Below, one piece after another: positions 7,745 to 14,949 of a DNA stretch of 15,616 nt. The notes beneath the pieces were generated by a model, which did not search any database, had not been told where the DNA came from, and was given only the letters and a program-made list of their open reading frames with translations. This DNA is from Isotricha intestinalis (Eukaryota; Ciliophora; Litostomatea; Vestibuliferida; Isotrichidae). The stretch is from contig JAJJLU010004272.1 in NCBI GenBank assembly GCA_023807065.1, positions 1-15,616 of the forward strand, in the 5' to 3' direction. Made by a program: the position numbers and the translations under genes. How positions within the stretch are numbered: the first letter of the stretch is position 1; every line of letters starts with the position of its first letter.

Positions 7745-8785
7745 TTAACTTTCATTTAAAGTTAAAATATAAAAATATTTCTCTTCAAAATATTTAATAC
7801 AATTAATATTAAAAATCAAAATAAATTCAATTTCTTTTTCATTATTGTCATTATAAATACACATCCATTTAGTTTTATCAGACATATTTTTTCCAAAAGA
7901 AGTAAAATTATTAACATTATAAACTTCATTAACTGAATCATTTTTTAAATATAAATTAAATATTTTAGAATCTTTTTCTTCTCTATTAAAATAAGCTTCA
8001 AATCTTTCTTTTTTTCCATTTATTTCTTTATAACAAGGAAAACTTTCATTTAATTGATAAATTATATCATCTTTTTGTTTTATATCTTCTTCAACTTGTT
8101 TTATATTTTCTTCAGTAAATTCTTTTTCTTGTTGTTTTTTTTTTATTTTTTTTTCATAATCTAATATTACTTCATTATTTTTTACTATTAATTTTTTCAC
8201 TTCATCTAAAACATTATCTTGTTTAATTTCTTCTTTTTTTTTTTCTTTTTCTTCTTTCATATTCAATATTTTTTTATTTATATTTTCTAACCATAATTTT
8301 AATTCTTTATTTTGATTTTCTAAAGATGATATTTTATCCTTTATTTTATTAAAAGAATCTTTTTGGCCATTTAAAATTTTCATAAATTGATTTTCTTGTT
8401 CTAAATTTAATTCTTTTTGTTTAATTACTTTATCAGATAAATTTTCATATTCTTGTTTAACATAATTAAACTCATCTATTAAAGTTTCAATTTTTTGAGA
8501 ATTTTCTACATTTTTTGAAAAGAAATTTCCTATAAATCCTGTTAATTTATTTGAATAGATATTCTCATTTTTTTCATTTTCAACTAATGTTATTTTTGAA
8601 TGTATATCTTCTATTAATTTCTGTAAATCATTTATTTGATATTCTTTTTCATTTGTTAATTCTTCATAATCTTTTAATGTTTGTAAAATATTTTTATTTT
8701 TTGCTTTTTCCTTTTCAAATGCTTCGGAAATTATAGATAATTTTTTCTGAACTTCTCTTAATTCTTTACTATCATATTCATCCAT
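7745..8785 (-). CDS. Coiled-coil protein with folded C-terminal region
   Basis: I place the start at ATG 8785-8783 (MDEYDSKELREVQKK), giving 346 aa. The frame is open ten codons further upstream, but only from a TTG, which is an unlikely eukaryotic start. Residues 1 to about 245 are heptad-rich coiled coil with a short break (LTGFIGNFFSKN, about residue 80). The last 90 or so residues look globular, mixed alpha/beta with aromatics: FPCYKEINGKKERFEAYF, then SDKTKWMCIYND and IEFILIFNINCIKYF. I cannot name this domain; a PH-like or other beta-rich fold is possible. A coil plus a C-terminal ligand-binding domain suggests a tether or adaptor, which is inference. It is divergent from the membrane-protein gene. 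Confidence 0.75.
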   Translation of the reverse strand: MDEYDSKELREVQKKLSIISEAFEKEKAKNKNILQTLKDYEELTNEKEYQINDLQKLIEDIHSKITLVENEKNENIYSNKLTGFIGNFFSKNVENSQKIETLIDEFNYVKQEYENLSDKVIKQKELNLEQENQFMKILNGQKDSFNKIKDKISSLENQNKELKLWLENINKKILNMKEEKEKKKEEIKQDNVLDEVKKLIVKNNEVILDYEKKIKKKQQEKEFTEENIKQVEEDIKQKDDIIYQLNESFPCYKEINGKKERFEAYFNREEKDSKIFNLYLKNDSVNEVYNVNNFTSFGKNMSDKTKWMCIYNDNNEKEIEFILIFNINCIKYFEEKYFYILTLNES

Positions 8786-8914
8786 TTTTTCCAATATAAA
8801 AATGTATTGACTCAAAAAAATTTAAAAAAATTCTTTTTAATAAAAAATACAAAAAAAAATAAAATATCAAAAATAAAAAATATCAAAATAATCGAAAAAA
8901 AAGTTATTTAAAAA
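8786..8914. promoter_or_regulatory. Divergent promoter region (coiled-coil / membrane protein)
   Basis: This 129-bp A/T tract separates two divergent start codons and so must hold both 5' regions. No specific motif is recognised. The call is positional only. Confidence 0.35.
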
Positions 8915-9624
8915 ATGAAAGGAGTATATTTATTTTTCACTTTTATATCATTCATATTAACAATAATAAACTTTGCATTAGCATATTCCTTAAAATATAA
9001 ATCACTAAATTTATATAAAATAACAAAATTAGATTCTCAAAGGCAATTTGAATATTTATCAGAAGTATTAATAGTATCAAATTTAAAACTTCATATAACT
9101 GCATTTGCCTATGACATAATATATATATTATTATTTATTTTTTTAAGTAAATGTATTTTTAATGAAAATCAAAATGATCAAAATATGGAAAATATAAGAA
9201 TAAAAGCAATGAAAGAAAATGAAGTAAGTAATTTATTTATTGAATTTTTTTCCTTATTTTTTATTAAAGGAATTGCACTTGGATTTGGTTTTTTTTATTC
9301 TTTTGAAATTATTATTGAAATTAAAAAAATAATAAAAGATTTATCTACTCCAAAAAGTGAAGATCAATTAAATATATTACAAAGTATTTTATTATTTTGT
9401 ACATTAATGAAATGGATTAATTTATTTACTATGTTTTATTTAATTTGGCTTTATACTTTAAGATTTATTGAAAGTTGTTGTTATAGTGAAGATACTCAAA
9501 TTGTTTTAATTAGAAATGATTCTAATTATAGAGATTCTTTAAATGAAAGGACTACTAGAGATAGTAGTTTAAATATGATAGTAGTATTAATAGTGATGTT
9601 AATGATTCTGGAATGAATGAATAA
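8915..9624 (+). CDS. Four-span membrane protein with shifted-frame tail
   Basis: Four hydrophobic spans are visible: residues 4-24, about 61-82, about 104-136 and about 153-184. A charged loop (about 83-103) lies between spans 2 and 3, and a Cys pair follows span 4 (ESCCYSED), possibly palmitoylated. The family is not recognised. Read straight through, the frame ends at TGA 9614-9616 with an odd hydrophobic tail (MIVVLIVMLMILE). The -1 frame from 9574/9577 instead gives YDSSINSDVNDSGMNE then TAA at 9622-9624, which matches the preceding hydrophilic Ser/Asp/Asn tail (SNYRDSLNERTTRDSSLN) far better. The switch point falls exactly on T-TTA-AAT (9568-9574), a perfect -1 slippery heptamer. A lost base in the A run would look the same. 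I give the extended end because its composition fits better. Length is about 236 aa. Confidence 0.7.
9568..9574 (+). promoter_or_regulatory. Candidate -1 frameshift heptamer T-TTA-AAT
   Basis: In the zero frame the codons are TTA then AAT, preceded by T, so the site fits the X-XXY-YYZ rule (UUUAAAU). After a -1 slip, translation continues with TAT GAT AGT into a 16-codon hydrophilic tail. I see no strong downstream stem-loop. In AT-rich DNA the heptamer may be chance, and an indel here is the main alternative. Confidence 0.3.
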
Positions 9625-9770
9625 ATTTTCTTTTTTTTAGAAATAGGATTTTTTTTTTGATGTTTTTGATTTATTTTATTTTTGTTTTTTAATTTATTTT
9701 TTGTTTTTTTTATTTATAATAATATAAGAATATGCTTTTGAATTATTTTAGGATTGTTTTTTTTTTCTTA

Positions 9771-11177
9771 TTATTCTAATGAATTTATATCGATGAAAGT
9801 TTCATTATTTTTGGGTTCAATTTTTTCTAATATATTATTAATTTTTTCATTTTGAATATTATTATTATTAATATTTATATTATTATGAATATTATTTATT
9901 TCATTAATATTTCCTTGATTATTATTACCATATATATTTTCATTATTTTCACGATTCATTTCGAATATATCAAAAGGAGTTGGAGTGTCTATTTTTTTAC
10001 TTTTTTCTATATTATTATTATTTTCATTGTTATTTTCATTATTATTTTCTTTTTTATCCATATTTTTTTCATTATTCAATGAAAAATTATTATTATTAAT
10101 ATTTCTTTCATTATTTGAAGGAATATCATTAATATTATTAATATTTAAATCATTCAAATAATTATTGTTATTATTTTTAAAAGAATCATCTTTATATTTA
10201 TGTCCAATAAAAATAGGTAAAATTAATTTAGGTTTTGAACCCGAAAAAGTAGCACTTTCATAAGCAATATAAATTTCAATCAAATATTCACATTTTAAAT
10301 TTTCAAGAGATACAGAAGGTAAATTTAAACTAATTTGTCCATAATTTTTATTTAATTCATTGTTTTTTAAAATTAATTCATAATTAAATAAAGAAGTTTC
10401 ACCAGGTTTAACATTAATATAAATTTCTTTATTAATAATAATACAAGTATGATATAAATTATTTCCAAAATAATTATATTTATAAAAAACAATATTTCTA
10501 ATTAATTTAATATTAATATAATTAACTTCCATTCCTCCTAAAGTATTATCAATAGTAATTTTTAAAGGAATATTTTCATCATAAATAAAATAATTTTTAG
10601 GATAAAAAGCAGATAAATTTATTGTTCCTTGAAAAGATAATCCCCATTTATAAATTTCATTTTCTTTAGAAAAAAACAAATCTTTTCCTAATTTTTGAGA
10701 ATATGATAATATTATTATTGTTTTTTCTGACTTAGGATTAAAATTTATTTTAGTTCCATAAGGTAAATCTAATTCTATTATTATATAATAATGATTATAT
10801 CCTTTTCCAGAATTAAAATTAAAAGAAAATGAAGGTTGAATAAAATCAGGAATTATAAAATTAAAAGGAAAAATATATTCTCCTGGTTCTAAAGTGACTA
10901 AAGATTTATTTATATTTAAATATTGTTTTAAATTAAAAAATATTTGAATCATTATATTATCTGAATTCTTTTTAACTGTATGAGAATTTTTCCCTTTTTG
11001 AATTCTTTCTATATATCCTTCTTCATTTTTTAATTTTATTATTATATCATTTATATTTATTTTTTCTGGAATTTTACATTTTATTGTTCCTGATATTTTA
11101 TCTCCTGGATATAATACCTCTTTTTCTAATAATACTTCAATATTTTCATTTATATTTTTTCCATTTTCTAACCCCAT
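9771..11177 (-). CDS. Arrestin-fold (ARRDC/alpha-arrestin-like) trafficking adaptor
   Basis: The 468-aa product has both arrestin lobes. The N lobe (about 11-160) carries LYPGDKISGTIKC (22-34), the hallmark P-G-D/E-x-hydrophobic-x-G motif, and then EPGEYIFPFNFIIP and QPSFSF (98-120). The C lobe starts near WGLSFQGTINLSAF (179-192), with IYDENIPLKITIDNTLGG and a strand-rich stretch to about residue 320 (KPKLILPIFIGHKYKD). The rest is an Asn-rich disordered tail with NNNE repeats. Alpha-arrestins link membrane cargo to ubiquitin ligases and endocytosis; Vps26 shares the fold but lacks such a tail. No PPxY motif is visible, so the partner is unknown. The N-terminus MGLENGKN weakly fits a myristoylation pattern. 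The gene is intact, ending in TAA. Confidence 0.85.
   Translation of the reverse strand: MGLENGKNINENIEVLLEKEVLYPGDKISGTIKCKIPEKININDIIIKLKNEEGYIERIQKGKNSHTVKKNSDNIMIQIFFNLKQYLNINKSLVTLEPGEYIFPFNFIIPDFIQPSFSFNFNSGKGYNHYYIIIELDLPYGTKINFNPKSEKTIIILSYSQKLGKDLFFSKENEIYKWGLSFQGTINLSAFYPKNYFIYDENIPLKITIDNTLGGMEVNYINIKLIRNIVFYKYNYFGNNLYHTCIIINKEIYINVKPGETSLFNYELILKNNELNKNYGQISLNLPSVSLENLKCEYLIEIYIAYESATFSGSKPKLILPIFIGHKYKDDSFKNNNNNYLNDLNINNINDIPSNNERNINNNNFSLNNEKNMDKKENNNENNNENNNNIEKSKKIDTPTPFDIFEMNRENNENIYGNNNQGNINEINNIHNNININNNNIQNEKINNILEKIEPKNNETFIDINSLE
9999..10060. repeat. Codon-repeat tract encoding (ENNN)n
   Basis: Reiterated ATT/TTC triplets on the plus strand encode KENNNENNNENNNN in the arrestin tail. 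Like similar tracts at 6840-6900 and 9850-9900, it is a trinucleotide microsatellite inside a coding region and should vary in length between strains. Confidence 0.5.
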
Positions 11178-11314
11178 TATTTTATTAATATTTAATTTTT
11201 TTATAAATTGTTTATTTTAAACATTTTAAAAAACAAGAAAAATTAATTTAATTTTTTTTTATTCTTTGAAAATTATATTTAACAAATAAAGAAAAAAAAA
11301 TCAAACAACAACAA
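11178..11314. promoter_or_regulatory. Divergent promoter region (arrestin / kleisin-like)
   Basis: This 137-bp spacer separates two divergent ATG codons. The stretch just before the plus-strand gene (ATCAAACAACAACAAATG) is a C-containing purine-rich leader, which is unusual here. No named motif is seen. Confidence 0.35.
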
Positions 11315-12808
11315 ATGTCAAATCAACAATTTGAAAATGAAGATAAAGAAAATGATAAAAATAAAATGAATATAGAAACAAGTAAAAAGCAAAAATCTGA
11401 GAAATTAAAAAAAGAAATAGAAAAATTAGAAGAAATTGGAAAAAAAGGAAAATTAATTAAAGTAATAAAAATATCAATAGAATTTTATGATTATATAAAA
11501 ACAATGTTAAATGAATATACATTAAGAATATTATCATATATAATAAAAGGTTTTATTCTTTCTTTAACAAAAGATTATAATAATTTAATAAGAGAAAACA
11601 ATAAATTTTTAGAAGAAAAAATTTTCAAAATAAATTTAACTGATAAAATAAAAAAAAGTGAAAAGAAAATAGAAAAAAATAAAATAGAAGAAAATTTTAG
11701 TTTAAAGAATTTTTCTTTATTTCAAGAAAATCAATTATTTGAAAAATTTTTAGAAAATTCAAATATGAGTGAAATAATACATAAAACATTTGAAAAAATA
11801 AATGAAAATATTTCTCAAATTAATTTTGACAATTTTACAGAAAAAGAAAAAAAACAATTTTTAAAAGAAAACTTTATTAAACCCTTAATACAAACTTGTC
11901 CTATAACTTCTAATTTTTTTTCTTCTATGATGTATTTCAATAAAGAAGAAGAAGAAAATAATTTAAAATTTTCTGATTATTTAAATTTAAATGAAAATGA
12001 TTTTTTTAATAAAGACAATTATCAAAATGAAGATATTAATAATTTTAATAGTAATGACGTTTATTTAGTTAAAGATTATAAATTAATTGAACAACAATTG
12101 CAAACAAAAAAAAATATTTGTTTTTTATTTGATTCTAAAGAAATAGAAATAGATATAAATTCATATTTAAATAATATAAAAAATATAAATGAAGAAAATG
12201 AAGCAGAAGAAATTTTTACAAAAAATTATAGAGAAATAATGAAAAAAGTAAGATTAGAAAAATTTAAAAATTCTTTAATAAATAATAGATTTAAAATAGA
12301 AAAAATAGATGATTTAAAAAAGTATCCTTTGATAATTTCAGAATATACTTTTAATAATTTATGTAAAACTTGTAATTTTAAAGGATTTGGAGATTATGTT
12401 AAATGTAATAATAATAATGAAGAAGAAAATAATTTTGAAGAAAATTTTTTAAATAATGATTCTGTTTTAAAATATTCTAATGATTCAAGTAAAAGCTTTA
12501 AAAGCTTTAATAATATTAATTTACAAAACAATAGTAATAATCAATCTAAAGAAAATATTTTTTTAAATTTAAAAAATGTGATTCAAAATCAAATTAAAAA
12601 TGTTGTTTTAAGTTTGAAAAATTATCAAGATGTTAGTTTACAATATATTTGTAATAAAGTTTCTGAAGAAATTAATCAATTAAAAAATGTAAATGAAAAA
12701 GAAAAATGTTCTTTGATTTTTTATAATTTTTTATGTACTTGCCAAAGTGAAAATATTCAAATGAAACAATCAGAAATTTTCGGAAATGTTTTTATTTCAA
12801 ATGATTAA
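11315..12808 (+). CDS. Putative divergent kleisin (Rad21/Rec8-like)
   Basis: This intact 497-aa protein has a Lys-rich first 40 residues. Next comes KKGKLIKVIKIS...YTLRILSYIIKGFILSLTKDY (about 43-88), which matches the pattern of a kleisin N-terminus (GPLAKIW...LR.SGHLLLGVVRIY...). The middle is long, acidic and Asn-rich. The last 60 residues (VSLQYICNKVSEE, then EKEKCSLIFYNFLCTCQS, then IQMKQSEIFGNVFIS) resemble the kleisin C-terminal winged helix (RK.AA..FY.LLVL......QE.PYGDI.I). Kleisins close SMC rings: Rad21/Rec8 in cohesin, CAP-H in condensin. The order and position of both end domains and the length support the call, but identity is low and I cannot separate cohesin from condensin. No separase site is claimed. 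If wrong, it is a protein of unknown function. Confidence 0.42.
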   Translation: MSNQQFENEDKENDKNKMNIETSKKQKSEKLKKEIEKLEEIGKKGKLIKVIKISIEFYDYIKTMLNEYTLRILSYIIKGFILSLTKDYNNLIRENNKFLEEKIFKINLTDKIKKSEKKIEKNKIEENFSLKNFSLFQENQLFEKFLENSNMSEIIHKTFEKINENISQINFDNFTEKEKKQFLKENFIKPLIQTCPITSNFFSSMMYFNKEEEENNLKFSDYLNLNENDFFNKDNYQNEDINNFNSNDVYLVKDYKLIEQQLQTKKNICFLFDSKEIEIDINSYLNNIKNINEENEAEEIFTKNYREIMKKVRLEKFKNSLINNRFKIEKIDDLKKYPLIISEYTFNNLCKTCNFKGFGDYVKCNNNNEEENNFEENFLNNDSVLKYSNDSSKSFKSFNNINLQNNSNNQSKENIFLNLKNVIQNQIKNVVLSLKNYQDVSLQYICNKVSEEINQLKNVNEKEKCSLIFYNFLCTCQSENIQMKQSEIFGNVFISND

Positions 12809-12963
12809 ACATAAATAATAATATTATTCTATATATTATTTAATAAAATAAAAAGATATTATTTTCTTTTTTTAAAAACTTTTAATTTATTTTTTTGCAT
12901 AAAATAAATATTTAAAAAATAAATGAAAAAATTATAATTAAATAAAACAAATAAATTTAAATA

Positions 12964-13641
12964 ATGAAACCTCACATAATATATACTTTAATAGCAAGAG
13001 AACCAAATATAATATTATGTGATTATACAGAATTTAGCGGAAATTTTCAGCAAATTTCAGCTATATTAATACAAAAATTAGATGATAATTCTAATTCAAA
13101 AATAAGATATCAAAAGTATAAAAAAAATTTATATTTAATTATAGTCATTGGTTTTATTATATAGGAGAAAATGGAATTAAATATCTTTGTTGTTGTGATA
13201 ATTTCCCAAATGAAAAAGCAATTGAATATTTATATACTATTAAAAATAAATTTAATAATAATTATTCTGATGAAATTATTCAATCAAAATATTCTTTCCA
13301 ATTATCTGAATTTTCTCAAATAATTAAATCTACTAATCATTATTATGAAGATGTTACTAATGTTCAAAATAAATTAAATCTTTCTTTAGATATTTATGAA
13401 AGTTTTTTTGAAGAAAATATCAGTGAAATTTTAGGTCCTGATGAAAAATATTTATTAAAATTACATAATAAAAATAGTTTAGAAATTGAATTTCGTTCTT
13501 CTGTAAAATATTTTTTTTATTTTTAATTAGGCTAATTTTATTAAAAAAACTGCAGGGTTTAATTGGATTCAATATATTGTTATTGTTATTATTTTATTTG
13601 TGCTTATTGGAATTATTTATTTTATTATTTTAAAATTATGA
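12964..13641 (+). CDS. VAMP7-like longin R-SNARE, three exons
   Basis: Exons 12964-13115, 13145-13502 and 13531-13641 join to 206 aa ending in TGA. Residues 1 to about 110 form a longin domain (MKPHIIYTLIAREPNIILCDY, then HWFYYIGENGIKYLCCCDN and FPNEKAIEYLYTIKNKF). Residues about 121-178 form the SNARE helix, and residues about 182-204 the tail anchor (YIVIVIILFVLIGIIYFIIL). Length and order match VAMP7-type SNAREs (about 220 aa), which drive fusion with late endosomes, lysosomes or the plasma membrane. Without splicing the first frame stops at TAG 13162-13164; splicing restores the longin motif exactly. Aligned to VAMP7, the zero-layer Arg (VAQRGER) falls on Pro149 (ILGPDEK), so the defining residue seems to be missing; CCT is one change from CGT. 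The longin and anchor are confident; the SNARE core is divergent. Confidence 0.85.
13116..13144 (+). other. Spliceosomal intron 1 of the SNARE gene (29 nt)
   Basis: It begins GTATAA and ends TTATAG. It contains frame-disrupting sequence, and its removal joins CAA-AA to T-CAT-TGG, giving QNHWFYYIGENG, the conserved longin segment. The intron is phase 2 and entirely A/T apart from its boundary G residues. Confidence 0.8.
13503..13530 (+). other. Spliceosomal intron 2 of the SNARE gene (28 nt)
   Basis: It begins GTAAAATA and ends TTAATTAG, with an in-frame TAA inside. Removal joins EIEFRSS to ANFIKKTAG and connects the SNARE helix to the membrane anchor in frame (phase 0). With intron 1 it defines a 28-29 nt GTA...TAG intron class for this genome. 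Confidence 0.8.
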
Positions 13642-13858
13642 AGAATTATTTTTCTTCATTTTTATTTAAATTAATATATTTAATGATAAGATTAATTTAT
13701 AATCTTTAAATAAATAATTAATTCTTTTTCTATTTCTTTGTTTTCAATTGAAAAATATTTTTTAAGAAAATGGTTATTTATTGTAAAAGATATATTTTAA
13801 CAGTATTTTTTTAAAAGTTCAAAAATTCAACTGACATTGCAATATGAAAATATATTAT

Positions 13859-14851
13859 TCACACAATTTTAATTTGATAAACTTCAATTTCATGAACTTT
13901 AAAATAATAATATCCTCCAGTAAAAACTCTATATTTTCCTCCTCCATACGAATAAGGAAAATTACAATAACTGGAATTATTCTGAGAGCAACTATTAGCA
14001 ATATATAAATCATATCCATTTCCGAAAGTAGGACCATTACCAGAATTATCATAAATTGCATTAATACCATCAAAAGTAAAATAACATTCCTTATAATCTA
14101 AACTAAATAAAAATGCATTCTTATCATTTCTATATCCTCCACTACTGCACCAACTTTGAGTTGTAAATCCTCCACTTCTATATCCTAATGTATTTCTAAT
14201 TAGTGATAATGTATATCCTTGACCATTATATTTACTATGAAATGTTGAAGAAGAATCTCCATCTCTTGTTAATTTATATAAAAGATTCATTTCGACTGTT
14301 TTATTTTTTTCATTTAATTTTTTTAATATCCAATTATTTATCATTTTCTTTTCTTCTTTATTTAATATAATCTCTTTTGAAGATAAATTTTCCTTTTACT
14401 TTTCTTCAGGAAATTTTGTAATTTGATTTTCTAAATATTTCACTTTTTTTCTTAAGTCATTTACAGAAGAACTTAATTCAGAAATTATTTGATTTGTATC
14501 TGCTTTACTTTGAGGAATTGATAAAATTACTTCTTCAATTATTTTTAAAGGTAAATTTAATATTAAAAGAATTAATGATGTTTCTACTGAAAATGATACT
14601 TTATTTTCTTCAAATAAACTTTTTATTTCTGGAATTAATTGATCAATATTTTCAAATAATTTAAAATATCTGCTTTGTTTGATTAAGTCTTCTAAAGTAA
14701 ATTTTTGGGAAAATGTTCTTAAAGGAACTGAATCATCTTCTATTATTTTTATTACTAAAGAATTACTTTCATTTGATAAATATAATGTCAAAGAAGAATC
14801 TTTATTTTTTAATTTAAATTTATTTTCACTTGCAACATTTGGCGCATCCAT
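13859..14851 (-). CDS. TLDc-domain protein with in-frame TAA
   Basis: The ATG at 14851 starts a segment (MDAPNVASENKF, then LTLYLSNESNSLVIKIIEDD and FTLEDLIKQSRYFKLFE) that ends in a short coiled coil (about 120-150). A TAA follows at 14398-14396. The same frame continues at once (KENLSSKEIILNKEEKKM) into a TLDc domain: LLYKLTRDGDSSSTFHSK, TLSLIRNTLGYRSGGFTTQSW, NAFLFSL, GPTFGNGYDLYIAN and EIEVYQIKIV, ending in TGA at 13861-13859. TLDc proteins protect against oxidative stress and bind the V-ATPase. The spacer between the halves looks coding, the frame does not change and no intron fits, so I treat it as one gene of about 330 codons. Alternatives are a separate shorter gene starting at 14344, an assembly error, readthrough or a pseudogene. 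Domain identity is firm. Confidence 0.8.
14396..14398 (-). other. In-frame TAA inside the TLDc gene
   Basis: The context is GAA-AAG-TAA-AAG-GAA. Coding-like sequence continues in the same frame for 178 more codons to the TGA stop. Confidence 0.7.
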
Positions 14852-14949
14852 TTTTTCTTTAATATGTTTAACTATTTTAAATATAATTTAATTTTTTATT
14901 TAAAAATTGTTTTTATGTTGAAAAAAATAATTTCATTATTCCATAATAT

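Noticed and set aside
8551..8736. Short plus-strand open frame with a hydrophobic translation
   Set aside because: It lies antisense inside the coiled-coil gene; Phe/Leu-rich translation is what reversed Lys/Glu codons give.
8786..8815. Ten-codon N-terminal extension of the coiled-coil protein
   Set aside because: It starts with TTG, not ATG; eukaryotic initiation at the ATG 8785 is far more likely.
9852..10082. Plus-strand open frame, Ile-rich
   Set aside because: It is the antisense of the Asn-rich arrestin tail; AAT repeats reverse into ATT (Ile).
13116..13163. Longer alternative first intron of the SNARE gene ending at ATATAG
   Set aside because: It would delete the conserved HWFYYIGEN longin segment and break the frame.
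13855..14073. Minus-strand 72-codon frame
   Set aside because: It overlaps the TLDc domain in another frame and has no motif.
14370..14395. A 26-nt GTAAAAGG...AAAAG intron that would remove the TLDc in-frame TAA
   Set aside because: It ends AAAAG rather than TAG, and splicing it shifts the frame into an early stop, while leaving it in preserves the TLDc frame.
14679..14891. Plus-strand 70-codon frame
   Set aside because: It is antisense to the conserved N-terminal part of the TLDc protein.
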